DNA from: Paracoccus isoporae
GTDB taxonomy: Bacteria; Pseudomonadota; Alphaproteobacteria; Rhodobacterales; Rhodobacteraceae
Assembly (NCBI RefSeq): GCF_900101865.1
Contig: NZ_FNAH01000001.1
Span: 372,001 to 436,000 of the forward strand
Length of the DNA: 64,000 nucleotides
Direction: 5' to 3'
The translations under genes were made by a program, and so were the position numbers. Shown in pieces: positions 37,509 to 46,084 of this stretch (position 1 is the stretch's first letter; every line of letters starts with the position of its first letter). The notes below the pieces were generated by a model. That model was not told where the DNA came from. It searched no databases and saw nothing but the letters and a program-made list of their open reading frames with translations.

Positions 37509-40010
37509 TCAGCCCCCTGTCTCCAGCCGGTCCGGGTCCACGCCGCGCTTGATCGCGCTGTCGCGCACCACCTGCCGCAGCGCCGGGCTGCGGGCCAGCA
37601 ATCGGCGGAACCGCGCCTCGTCCAGCTTGAGCAGCGTCGACGGCGCGATGGCGCGCAGCTCTGTCCGCAGCGGATTGCGCATCAGAAGCTGGATCTGGCC
37701 GAACATCTCGCCGCGTCCAAGGCGGAACCTGACGCCCGCCGTCTCGCCCTCGACCGCGCCGGAGGAGATGAAATAGACCGCGCGTTCCGGCGCATCCTTG
37801 CTCAGGATGACCTGGCCCTGCGCGACATACCGGGTCACGAGCGCGCGCGACAGCGGCCGCAGCGTCCGGTCATCCAGCCCGGCAAATGCGGGCAGGCGGC
37901 GGACCAGTTCCAGCTTCTGTATCGCCATGTCCAGATGCGGCCGCGATTCCGAGTTGCTGCGACGGGAATCGATGGCCTGGTTTAGCGACAGATACAGCTC
38001 GTCCCCGATCAGCCCTTCCTCGAAGAAGGCGTCGTATTCGCGCTCCTCCAGTCGCAGCGCGGTGCGGCGGATCATGCGCCGCTCGATATCCTCGGCGAAA
38101 TCCGGGAACTGAAGCCGCATCCCCTCCAGGGCCTGCTCCACCTCCTCCAGCCGCCGGGCCAGCATGTCGTGCAGCAAATCGGACACCCGCCGGCCGTGGA
38201 TCCGGCGAATGCGCCGGTCGATGAAACCATGCAGACCGGTGATGATCTGGCGCAGCGACACCAGCACCTCGAACCGATCGGCGGTCAACTGTTCCAGCCT
38301 GCGCGACAGGCCCAGCCGGTTATGCAGCATCAGCGCAAGGCGCAGACGCAGCCCGGGCTGAAGAATGCGCCGGGCGGCGCGGGCATAGCCCACGCGGCCG
38401 CCGCTGCGCGCGCCCTCCATGACCCGGTCCGCCTCGGCCAGAACCGTCTCGAAATTCCGCGCAGAGATCTCGCGCTCGTGAAACGCCTTCAGCACCAGTT
38501 CGCGCTCATACCCGGCAAGCGCGATCAGCCCCAGCGTGACCCGGTCGCGATCCAGGATCGCCTCGGACTCCTCGGCCTTGCTGACTGCCTCATCCAGCCG
38601 CCGCCCGAAGCGCTTGGCCTCGGACCGAACGGTCTCGCGGGTCAGGCGATAGGTCTCTGCCGTTTGCGCCAGATCCTCGCGCACCTGCTGCAACGCCACC
38701 GCGATGACCTGGTTGGACAGCGCCGTATCCAGCGGCGACAGCTTGCTGAGACCCAGCCGCGAGATCACCCGGCGCAGCGTGGTGCCCTGCACGAACAGCG
38801 TGAACAGCGTAAATCCGGTCGCGAGGATGCCGACCTGCCGCTTGATGTCGGGCGGCACCCGGAAACTCTCGGTCACAGCCAAAGCGAGGGCCAGCGTCAC
38901 CGCGCCGCGCAACCCGCCCCACAGGATCGCCACGCGGTATGGGCGCTGCACCGGCGGCGACAGGCGCAGCAGGCTGAGCACGGGCAGCACCCCCCAAAGG
39001 ATCACGGCGCGGGCCAGAAAGGCGGCCAGGATCACCACGACGATCAGTGCCAGATCGTAAAGCCCCGCATCCCCCAACAGGCGCGGGATCAGCAGGGCGG
39101 CCAGAATGAAGATCAGCGCCCCGGCCCAATGCGCCAGCGTGGACCAGATCTGACGCAGATTTGCCCAGATCTCGGGCGACATGCGCCCCGGCCCGAGGAA
39201 ATTCAGCGTCATGGCCGACACGACCACGGCAATCACGCCTGAGGCAAAACCGCTCTGCTCGGCCGCGATGAAGGCCAGATAGGGCAAGGCGATGGAGATC
39301 GAGATCACCGCCAGCTCATGTTCCGCCACCATCGCGATCACCGCAACCGCCAGCCGCGCGGCGAGCCAGCCGACGATCGCGCCCCCCAGCATCAGCACCG
39401 GCAACTGCATCAGCGCCCGGCCGACCGTGGGGTCGGGCACGCCGTCCATCACCAGCCCCATGAACAGCGAAAACAGGGCAATCGCGGCGGCGTCGTTCAG
39501 CAGGCTCTCGCCCTCGATGATCCGGGCGAGCCGGCGCGGCGCGGCCAGCGACCGGAAGATCGCGACAACGGCCGAGGGATCGGTGGTCGAGACGATGGCG
39601 CCGATCAGGAACGCCGCTGCAACCGGCACCCCGCCGGTCCAGCTCAGCGCCGTGCCGACGAAGAATGTCGCCACCAGCACCGCCACCACGGCCAGCACCA
39701 GGATCGGCACCCAGTCATCCGCCATGCGGCGCAGGTTCATCTCGATCACGGCCTGAAAGATCAGCGTCGGCAGGAAGAGATACAGGAAGACATTGGACCG
39801 GATCGGGAAGGTCAGGATCGCCGCCGCCTGCTGATTGAACGCATCCGTCAGCTCCGTGCGCAGCAGGAACCCGGCCCCCGTCGCAATGATGACGCCGATC
39901 AGCGCCAGTACGACGCTGAACGGCAGGCGCAGCCTAATGGCAACGGGCTCTGCCAGACCAATCACCAGAAACAGCGATGCGATGATGGTCGTGATGACGA
40001 CGATGTCCAT
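37509..40010 (-). CDS. CPA1-family Na+/H+ antiporter with C-terminal cyclic-nucleotide-binding-like domain
   Basis: 833 residues. Residues about 1-410 form a 12-13-segment NhaP/SOS1-type exchanger with STTDPSAVVAIF and the ion-site GESLLNDAAAIALF (Asn-Asp pair of electroneutral CPA1 exchangers). A long, charged helical cytoplasmic region follows (about 420-700, rich in Arg/Glu heptads). The C-terminal ~120 residues (FAGLDDRTLRPLSRALV, YFISSGAVEGE, LGRGEMFGQIQLL) look like a cNMP-binding fold. The layout resembles plant SOS1. Residues that coordinate the cyclic-nucleotide phosphate are not clearly conserved, so the tail may be a non-nucleotide regulatory module. Likely role: sodium export and pH/salt tolerance. 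Confidence 0.92.
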   Translation of the reverse strand: MDIVVITTIIASLFLVIGLAEPVAIRLRLPFSVVLALIGVIIATGAGFLLRTELTDAFNQQAAAILTFPIRSNVFLYLFLPTLIFQAVIEMNLRRMADDWVPILVLAVVAVLVATFFVGTALSWTGGVPVAAAFLIGAIVSTTDPSAVVAIFRSLAAPRRLARIIEGESLLNDAAAIALFSLFMGLVMDGVPDPTVGRALMQLPVLMLGGAIVGWLAARLAVAVIAMVAEHELAVISISIALPYLAFIAAEQSGFASGVIAVVVSAMTLNFLGPGRMSPEIWANLRQIWSTLAHWAGALIFILAALLIPRLLGDAGLYDLALIVVVILAAFLARAVILWGVLPVLSLLRLSPPVQRPYRVAILWGGLRGAVTLALALAVTESFRVPPDIKRQVGILATGFTLFTLFVQGTTLRRVISRLGLSKLSPLDTALSNQVIAVALQQVREDLAQTAETYRLTRETVRSEAKRFGRRLDEAVSKAEESEAILDRDRVTLGLIALAGYERELVLKAFHEREISARNFETVLAEADRVMEGARSGGRVGYARAARRILQPGLRLRLALMLHNRLGLSRRLEQLTADRFEVLVSLRQIITGLHGFIDRRIRRIHGRRVSDLLHDMLARRLEEVEQALEGMRLQFPDFAEDIERRMIRRTALRLEEREYDAFFEEGLIGDELYLSLNQAIDSRRSNSESRPHLDMAIQKLELVRRLPAFAGLDDRTLRPLSRALVTRYVAQGQVILSKDAPERAVYFISSGAVEGETAGVRFRLGRGEMFGQIQLLMRNPLRTELRAIAPSTLLKLDEARFRRLLARSPALRQVVRDSAIKRGVDPDRLETGG

Positions 40011-40132
40011 GACCGCGTTCTACCCATCCGGCGGGATGGAGAAAATGACAATCGCATGAGGCGCTGCGCGTGAAACCGAGTTTCCAAGCGCGGTCAACCG
40101 GGCCGTGCAGGCCGCCGGTCAGTCAAGCCCGG

Positions 40133-40318
40133 TCAGTCGTCTTTGTGCTCGGGCTTGCCCTCGTGGCTGGTGCTGGCCATCTCTTCCAGCTCCGCCTCGG
40201 TCATCGATTCATACATCTCCAGCGACGCGCCGACGAGATCGGATTTCTTCGTCTCTCCGCGCTTGGCGGATAATGCGGCGCCCGCTGCTTTCTGCTGGGC
40301 TTTCGATTTTGCTTCCAT
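40133..40318 (-). CDS. Small DUF3008-family protein
   Basis: 61 residues, MEAKSKAQQKAAGAALSAKRGETKKSD and so on, ending EGKPEHKDD. The pattern SKAQQ-AAG-AL-AKRGE, EMYESMTEAELEEMAST and the KPEH tail match DUF3008, small basic/acidic proteins of unknown function in many proteobacteria. It is hydrophilic with no membrane segment. The ATG at 40318 has GGAG 8 nt upstream; a nine-codon longer frame is possible but lacks a ribosome-binding site. It is a single gene. Confidence 0.85.
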   Translation of the reverse strand: MEAKSKAQQKAAGAALSAKRGETKKSDLVGASLEMYESMTEAELEEMASTSHEGKPEHKDD

Positions 40319-40439
40319 GGCCAATGCTCCGGTCATGCCCGACAACCGGGCAAAAGCGGAACGTGGGGGAGACCGGGATGTTCCCTACCGTGCATTTCCG
40401 CCTCCCGACCTCGGCGCATGCGCGGCGGGGTGCGGTCGG

Positions 40440-41756
40440 TCAATCGGACAGGATGGCGGGATGGTTCAGGATCGTCTCCGCCGCCAGTGTCGCGCCCCGC
40501 GCGTTGAAATGCGAATCCGGCGCGTAGAGCGATCCGGCCTCCTCCGCCTCGCGGAAGACCGGGGTCAGGTCGATCACCTCGACCCCGGCGCGATCCGCCG
40601 CGCCGAGGACCATGCCGCGCAGCGGATCCTGCACGAATTCATGCGGAAACAGCCCGCCAAACCGGTCCAGCGACGGAATATAGACCACCACCAGCTTGCC
40701 ACCCCATTCGCCCGCGATCTCCCGCCCGCGTCGCAGCACGCGCTCGTAATCCGGATTTTCGTCCATGGCCTTGGGGTAGTGCAGGCCGAGGATATTGGCC
40801 GTGTTCTGCAGCGCCAGCAGATTTCGCAGAAAGGACCGCCGGCGCAGATATTCGTTGATCGAGGCGGCCGATCCGCTCCACCAGTCGCTGATCACCTCCG
40901 AAATCTGCCCGCGCCGCAGATCGGTCCATTCGGCCGCGCCGAAATCCGCACCGGGTTCGAGCGCCTCGGCCATCCAGGGCACCACCGCCTCGTTGGCCAG
41001 GTTCTCCCAGTCATTGCCCTCGAAAAACGCCATCAGCGTCGTGTCCGGCTGGTAGATCGGACCATAACGCCCCAGAACCGCCAACTCGAACAGCGGGCCG
41101 GAGCCGCGGCTAGCGGTGTTCATGACAGAGAAATCCCCCTCGCGCAGCTGATCCACGAAATGGGCGCCGTCGGGCAAGCAGATCCCCTCGGCGAAGGAAT
41201 CCCCGATCACCATCAGGTCGACAGGCGCCTCCGGCAGGGGCAGCGGGTTGCGAAAGCCGTTTTCGTCGCTGCGGGAGACGACCGGTTCGCCCATCCGGCT
41301 GCACAGCATGATCTCTTCGTCCGGGACGCCGGACAGGACCGCGTCGCTGAGCCTCTCGGTGTTGAGCTGAAAATTCATCGACTTGATCGTATAGGCCGGA
41401 GGCATGGCGTTGCCGAACCGCCCTAGATCGACATCGTCATCGACCACCCCGGCCAGCCCGATCTGCTGCGGCAGCAATTGCAGCCGCATATAGCCCTCGA
41501 ACACGAACAGCCCGATCAGGATGGAGGTGGCGGTGATCCCGATCATCAGCGATGTATCGGCCGAGAGCGCGAAAGCGCAGAGCGCAAGGATCGCGACGAT
41601 TGCGAGCGGCCCAATCACATAGCGCATCAGCCGCGGCATATCGGATGCGAAATCGCCGTAATTCAACAGCGCATAAACCGCCGTCAGAAGGAAATAGGCC
41701 GCCGGTATCAGGCACAGAATGACAGCGATCCTGCGCTGTCCTCGCGATTTCGTCAC
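40440..41756 (-). CDS. Membrane-anchored SGNH/GDSL-type hydrolase of the carbamoylation cassette
   Basis: 438 residues. Three hydrophobic segments (about 10-34, 43-65, 68-92) anchor a soluble C-terminal domain. Block I is VIGDSFAEGICLPDG (nucleophile Ser, about residue 187), an Asn in FFEGNDWENL and block V YAPDSHFNARG (Asp and His of the triad). These are SGNH features; esterase or O-acyltransferase activity is possible. The start is GTG with GAGG 4 nt upstream. It is the last gene of a five-gene cassette, 42 nt after the main carbamoyltransferase. The substrate is unknown; removal or transfer of an acyl/carbamoyl group on a surface glycan or lipid is a guess. Confidence 0.8.
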   Translation of the reverse strand: MTKSRGQRRIAVILCLIPAAYFLLTAVYALLNYGDFASDMPRLMRYVIGPLAIVAILALCAFALSADTSLMIGITATSILIGLFVFEGYMRLQLLPQQIGLAGVVDDDVDLGRFGNAMPPAYTIKSMNFQLNTERLSDAVLSGVPDEEIMLCSRMGEPVVSRSDENGFRNPLPLPEAPVDLMVIGDSFAEGICLPDGAHFVDQLREGDFSVMNTASRGSGPLFELAVLGRYGPIYQPDTTLMAFFEGNDWENLANEAVVPWMAEALEPGADFGAAEWTDLRRGQISEVISDWWSGSAASINEYLRRRSFLRNLLALQNTANILGLHYPKAMDENPDYERVLRRGREIAGEWGGKLVVVYIPSLDRFGGLFPHEFVQDPLRGMVLGAADRAGVEVIDLTPVFREAEEAGSLYAPDSHFNARGATLAAETILNHPAILSD

Positions 41757-41798
41757 GTCGCCTCTCCCTTGAGGATGGCCTGCCGCGCGGCGCGGACC

Positions 41799-43634
41799 TT
41801 AGTCGAGCTCATATTTTTCTTCATAATTCTCCCGCAGCGCCGGATCCTGCGCTTCCTTGCGCAGCACATGGTTTCCGGCCACGAGCAGTTCGATCTCCGT
41901 GCCCATGAAACAGCGGAATGCATCTTCCGGAGTGCAGACGATCGGCTCGCCCCGCACATTGAACGAGGTGTTGACCACCAGCGGGCAGCCCGTCAGTTCG
42001 TTGAAGCGCGAGATCAGCGCGTGATATTTCGGATTGGTCTCGCGATGAACGGTCTGGACCCGCGCCGAGTAATCCACATGCGTCACCGCCGGGATCTCGG
42101 AACGCTTGACGTTCAGCTTGTCGATGCCGAACAGCGCCTGCTCCGCCGCCGTCATGTCGCGGCGGATGTCTTTCTGCACATCCGCGACGATCAGCATGTA
42201 GGGACTGTCGCCGTCCAGCTCGAACCAGTCACCGACATGCTCGCGCAGCACGGACGGCGCGAAGGGACGGAAGCTTTCGCGGTATTTCACCTTCAGGTTC
42301 AGCAGCTTCTGCATCACCTCGGAGCGCGGATCGCCCAGGATCGAGCGTCCTCCAAGCGCGCGCGGCCCGAACTCCATCCGGCCCTGGAACCAGCCTATCG
42401 CCTTGCCGCCAGCAAGCGCCTGCGCCGTCGCGTCGATCATCGCCGCCTCGTCGAGCCGCTCGAACACCGCGCCCGCGCGGGTCAGTTCTTCGGCGATCTG
42501 GTCATCGCTGTAGCCGGGCCCCAGATAGCCACCGCGCATCGAATCCGCGCCGTTGATCTTGCGCGGCTGGCCCAACTCCATATGCCACGCCGCCTGCGCC
42601 GCCCCGAGCGCGCCGCCGGCATCGCCAGCCGCGGGCTGGATCCAGATATTCTTGAACGCGCCGTCGCGCAGGATCTTGCCATTCGCGACACAGTTCAGCG
42701 CCACACCACCTGCAAGGCAGAGCGAGTCGATCTGGTATTCGCGGGCCAACGCACGGGTCAGCCGCAGCATGATCTCTTCCGTCACCGCCTGGACCGACGC
42801 CGCGATGTCCATGTGAAACTGGGTCAGCTCTTCGCTTTCGGGCTGTCGGACGGGCGCGCCGAACAGCTCCTCCATCGCCTTGCTGGTCATGGTCAGGCCG
42901 GAGGCATAGTTGAAATATTTCTGGTTCAGTCGGAACGAGCCGTCCTCTTTCACCTCGACCACCTTGTCGAGGATCAACGCCTTGAAGCGCGGCGTGCCGT
43001 AGGGGGCCAGCCCCATGACCTTGTATTCGCCGGAATTGACCTTGAACCCGGTATAATAGGTGAAAGCGGAGTAGAGCAGGCCCAGCGAGTGCGGGAAATG
43101 CAGTTCCTTCCTGATCTCCAGATCATGTCCGCGGCCAATCCCCACCGTGGTCGTCGCCCATTCCCCGACCCCGTCGATGGTCAGCACCACCGCCTCCTCG
43201 AACGGGGACGGAAAGAACGCGCTTGCAGCATGGCTGATGTGATGTTCGGCGAACATCAGCCGCGCCTCCTGAAAGCCACGGTCGAATTTCCGCAACTCCT
43301 TCTTCAGCAGATCCTTCAGAAACAGCTTCTCGCGCAGCCAGACCGGCATCGCCATGCGGAAGGAATTGAAGCCGCGCGGCGCGACGGCCAGATAGGTTTC
43401 CAGCAGCCGCTCGAATTTCAGGAACGGCTTGTCGTAGAACACCACATGGTCCACCGCGTCCAATCCGATCCCGGCCTCTTCCAGCACATAGGCTATGGCC
43501 CTGGCCGGAAAGCGCGGGTCGTGTTTGCGCCGGGTGAAACGCTCCTCCTGCGCGGCCGCGACGATCTCTCCGTCCACGAGCAGCGCCGCCGCGCTGTCGT
43601 GATACAGTGCAGAAATGCCCAGTATCGCGGTCAC
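41799..43634 (-). CDS. O-carbamoyltransferase, NodU/TobZ/SxtI family
   Basis: 611 residues, full-length member of the family that makes carbamoyl-adenylate from carbamoyl phosphate and ATP and then transfers the carbamoyl group to an acceptor hydroxyl. The N-terminal Kae1-like domain starts ILGISALYHDSAAALLVDGEIVAAAQEERF. The HxxxH iron site is His131 and His135 (EHHISHAAS), with Asp154 (TIDGVGEW). Also seen: LAGGVALNCVANG (307-319), GDAGGALGAA (337-346). The C-terminal YrdC-like domain has FGPRALGGRSILGDPR (422-437) and VNTSFNVRGEPIVCTPEDAF. The start is GTG 3 nt after the small membrane gene, so it is translationally coupled. The acceptor is not predictable. Confidence 0.92.
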   Translation of the reverse strand: MTAILGISALYHDSAAALLVDGEIVAAAQEERFTRRKHDPRFPARAIAYVLEEAGIGLDAVDHVVFYDKPFLKFERLLETYLAVAPRGFNSFRMAMPVWLREKLFLKDLLKKELRKFDRGFQEARLMFAEHHISHAASAFFPSPFEEAVVLTIDGVGEWATTTVGIGRGHDLEIRKELHFPHSLGLLYSAFTYYTGFKVNSGEYKVMGLAPYGTPRFKALILDKVVEVKEDGSFRLNQKYFNYASGLTMTSKAMEELFGAPVRQPESEELTQFHMDIAASVQAVTEEIMLRLTRALAREYQIDSLCLAGGVALNCVANGKILRDGAFKNIWIQPAAGDAGGALGAAQAAWHMELGQPRKINGADSMRGGYLGPGYSDDQIAEELTRAGAVFERLDEAAMIDATAQALAGGKAIGWFQGRMEFGPRALGGRSILGDPRSEVMQKLLNLKVKYRESFRPFAPSVLREHVGDWFELDGDSPYMLIVADVQKDIRRDMTAAEQALFGIDKLNVKRSEIPAVTHVDYSARVQTVHRETNPKYHALISRFNELTGCPLVVNTSFNVRGEPIVCTPEDAFRCFMGTEIELLVAGNHVLRKEAQDPALRENYEEKYELD

Positions 43635-43637
43635 GGA

Positions 43638-43787
43638 TCAGAACAGCGTGTAGATGAACGGTGCGACGGCCGAACCTTGGCTCAGCACGATCAGCGCGCC
43701 GAAAATCGCCAGGATGATGACAATCGGGAACAGCCAGAACTTCTTGCGATCACGCAGGAAGCTGAACATTTCTGCAATAAGCGACAC
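43638..43787 (-). CDS. DUF5989/SxtK-like single-pass membrane peptide
   Basis: A 49-residue gene, easily missed because of its size: MSLIAEMFSFLRDRKKF, then one strong hydrophobic segment (about residues 18-37, WLFPIVIILAIFGALIVL), ending SAVAPFIYTLF. The start is GTG with AAGGAG 6 nt upstream; the stop lies 3 nt before the carbamoyltransferase start. The short basic FLRDRKKFWL preceding the helix is the family hallmark as I recall it for DUF5989, which neighbours SxtJ and carbamoyltransferase genes in many bacteria and corresponds to SxtK of saxitoxin clusters. Function unknown; probably an accessory membrane subunit. Confidence 0.88.
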   Translation of the reverse strand: MSLIAEMFSFLRDRKKFWLFPIVIILAIFGALIVLSQGSAVAPFIYTLF

Positions 43788-43815
43788 TCTTTACTCCTTC
43801 CGGCGAACGCGCCGG

Positions 43816-44220
43816 TCAGTACTGCAACTTCATCGGCTTGGGTGGCTCGTTGCGTGCAATCCAGTAGCTGTCCCGGTCCGGCTCCATGTTCTGGTCCAGC
43901 AGATCCTTGCCCATGAGTCGCAGGATCACCCCCATCGGCACGAAGGCCAGAAGATAGATCAGCCCCATCACGATGGGCGCCACGATCGCGCCGAGCAACA
44001 TGCCCAGCTTAAACCACAGCCTGTTCGGGGTGCGCAAAACCTGCGGCGCCATAAAGGCGAGCGCGGCAAAGATCGCTGCAATTGCAAGAACCACCGATCG
44101 CGGCGCCTGCCCGCCGAACAGGGGCAGCAATGCGATCAGGGCGAACACGACAGCAAAGACAAGCCCGAAATTACGCTCGGTGCCCATCTGCACATCGACG
44201 TTGGATCGGTGGTCACTCAT
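43816..44220 (-). CDS. SxtJ-family membrane protein
   Basis: 134 residues. A short cytoplasmic start, MSDHRSNVDVQMGTERNFGLVFA, leads into three to four hydrophobic segments (about 18-36, 42-60, 72-98). LWFKLGMLLGAIVAPIVMGLIYL and FVPMGVILRLMGKDLLDQ are typical of the SxtJ family, and the tail SYWIARNEPPKPMKLQY carries the conserved W-R pattern. The size equals that of SxtJ in saxitoxin clusters, where the gene also sits next to a carbamoyltransferase and SxtK. The ATG at 44220 is preferred over the adjacent TTG. Function unknown; likely a membrane partner of the carbamoyltransferase. Confidence 0.9.
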   Translation of the reverse strand: MSDHRSNVDVQMGTERNFGLVFAVVFALIALLPLFGGQAPRSVVLAIAAIFAALAFMAPQVLRTPNRLWFKLGMLLGAIVAPIVMGLIYLLAFVPMGVILRLMGKDLLDQNMEPDRDSYWIARNEPPKPMKLQY

Positions 44221-44380
44221 CAAGAATCACCGCTTACAAAAACCACGTCCAATCGTAGCAAAGAACGCTAACAAAAGGAAATATCCGTCTCCGCGCCGAC
44301 CGATACAGACGTAAATTCACCGCCCGGTTGTGCCGCGCCACGACGCGGATCCGTCCCCCGGAACAACCGCGCGCGGCCGA

Positions 44381-45934
44381 TCAGATCCGGTAATATCTGA
44401 TCCCTGCGACGAAGCCGTCCAGCCGTGCTGCGGTTGCGAAATGGTGCAGGTCGGAGGTCTTGTTGATGAAGCCAGCGCCGGCAAAATTCAACGATGTGTT
44501 GCAAAGCACGCCGACGCCGCTGCGCTTCTTGAAGGCCAGCAGCAGGGCGTGAAGCATCGGATGCTGATTTTTCGACACGGTCTGGACCCGCGCCGTGCCG
44601 TCGGCATGGCTCACCGCAGCCAACCGACCATCGGTCACGTGCTGACGATACAGCATATGGGGCGAGGGCAGATGCCCCGCGAAATGCAACGCCGCATCCT
44701 CCTCCAGACAGACAGGCGAGATCGGAGAGTCGGCCGGCCGGTCCTTCATGGCGTTCAGCCGCCTGCGCATGGCGGCATCGAAGGGCGCCGCGAAGATCGA
44801 CCGGTTGCCGAGCGCGCGCGGCCCGATCTCGCAATTTCCCGCGGCCCAGCCGATCACGTCGCCCGCAGCCAGCGCGGCCGCGATCTGATCCGGGTCGATC
44901 TCGCTGCCCTTCAGCCCGGCATTCGCCGCCGCGTCATCATGGAAGGGCTGACCGGCATAGACCGACCAGCCGATCTTTGCCTGCCCGGTGAAATGCCGCA
45001 TCGCATCGATGGCCGTCCCGATGGCGCAGCCGACATCGCCCGCCGGGGGTGGCACGAACACGTCCGGGAACAGGCCGGTGTCCTGCCACCGCGCCGTCCA
45101 GCCTGCGTGCAGCCCGCCCTCTCCCGCGATCAGCAGCGGATGACCGGCCGTCAGATTGGCGCGGGCAAAACCGGCAAATGCCGCGAAGATTTCGTCGGAC
45201 AGACCGGCCGCCATATCTCGGAACCGCGGGTCCTGCGCGCCGATTCCGCGATAGCACGTCTCGATCGGCACCGACGCGTCATCCGCGGAGATGAGCTGCG
45301 CGATCAGCCGCCGCCCCTTGGCATCGACGGCCCCGGCATTGCCGCAGGACGCCGCCGCCAGAATGCGGCCGAAACCGCCCTTGCGCATGGGATTGCCGGC
45401 CTGCCCATCGGACACCGCCAGCGCATGGGCGGCGGTCAGCCTGCTGCAAGGCCGGTCCATCACGCGGCCCAGATGGCGGATGGAGAGCGACTCATCGACC
45501 TCGTAGAAATCGCCCAGCACGTCATCCCAGACCAGCACATAGCAGGGCTGACCCTGCGGGAAGGGCGACAGCCCATAAGCCGTCCAGATATGGGCGCGCT
45601 CATGCGAGGAGGAGAAGTAGTCCAGAGTCCGGCCGAAAAAGCCCTTCTTGCGGATCGTGACGGCATCGCTTGAGACGCCGAAATACCCCGCCCCCGCCGC
45701 CGTGGCATATTCGAGCCCGGTCTTGGCCGTCCCGCTCTGCGCCAGGACATCGGGCAGATCTCCGAACCATTCCGCCCCCGCGATGAAGGTGTCGGCGGTG
45801 GCCGAGGTGTTTTTTGGAAAACTGTCCTTCTCTGCCTCGTAGGAGAACAGCAGCTCGCGCCGTGCTGCGTCGATGGCGGCGAGTGCCCCGCCTGTCCCGG
45901 ACTTGAACGACAGAATCTTCACGATCCAACCCAT
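44381..45934 (-). CDS. Second, divergent NodU/TobZ-family carbamoyltransferase
   Basis: 517 residues. The C-terminal half is clearly of the carbamoyltransferase family: IGWAAGNCEIGPRALGNRSIFAAP, ARVQTVSKNQHPMLHALL, CNTSLNFAGAGFINKTSD. The N-terminal half is shorter and divergent (VKILSFKSGTGGALAAIDAARRELLFSYEAEKDSFP) but keeps an HxxxH metal motif (SSSHERAHIWTAYG) and Asp-rich LVWDDVLGD. It is therefore probably catalytic, perhaps on another acceptor, or it may be a partner subunit of the first enzyme. The ATG lacks a good ribosome-binding site; a GTG four codons in (45922), with GGG 7 nt before it, would give MKILSFKSG. It is first gene of the cassette, 160 nt before the sxtJ-like gene. Confidence 0.85.
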   Translation of the reverse strand: MGWIVKILSFKSGTGGALAAIDAARRELLFSYEAEKDSFPKNTSATADTFIAGAEWFGDLPDVLAQSGTAKTGLEYATAAGAGYFGVSSDAVTIRKKGFFGRTLDYFSSSHERAHIWTAYGLSPFPQGQPCYVLVWDDVLGDFYEVDESLSIRHLGRVMDRPCSRLTAAHALAVSDGQAGNPMRKGGFGRILAAASCGNAGAVDAKGRRLIAQLISADDASVPIETCYRGIGAQDPRFRDMAAGLSDEIFAAFAGFARANLTAGHPLLIAGEGGLHAGWTARWQDTGLFPDVFVPPPAGDVGCAIGTAIDAMRHFTGQAKIGWSVYAGQPFHDDAAANAGLKGSEIDPDQIAAALAAGDVIGWAAGNCEIGPRALGNRSIFAAPFDAAMRRRLNAMKDRPADSPISPVCLEEDAALHFAGHLPSPHMLYRQHVTDGRLAAVSHADGTARVQTVSKNQHPMLHALLLAFKKRSGVGVLCNTSLNFAGAGFINKTSDLHHFATAARLDGFVAGIRYYRI

Positions 45935-45938
45935 CGAC

Positions 45939-45962
45939 TTGATACGAGATCAATTCTGTCAA
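45939..45962 (-). promoter_or_regulatory. Candidate promoter/operator of the carbamoylation cassette
   Basis: A perfect TTGAT-N5-ATCAA inverted repeat (45939-45953) lies directly upstream of the first carbamoyltransferase start. It is next to a consensus TTGACA (minus strand, 45962-45957). No well-spaced -10 box was found, so the exact promoter is unresolved. Confidence 0.35.
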
Positions 45963-46084
45963 CAGCATGGCACAGGGCTTGGCGGAGGCAAAGATCGGAT
46001 CACGACCGACCGTCCGGCCCCGCAACGGTGCCGGTCATGGGCCGTCACGGGAAACTCTGCCCGCGTCTTGTCCGACCCGCAGCG

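Noticed and set aside
41478..43916. 812-codon plus-strand frame across the carbamoyltransferase
   Set aside because: Antisense frame spanning several real genes on the minus strand; no family resemblance.
40440..45934. Interpretation of the carbamoylation cassette as a saxitoxin cluster or phage-defence island
   Set aside because: No polyketide synthase, amidinotransferase or Rieske oxygenase genes, and no nuclease, toxin, integrase or compositional break; only the carbamoyltransferase/J/K core is shared.
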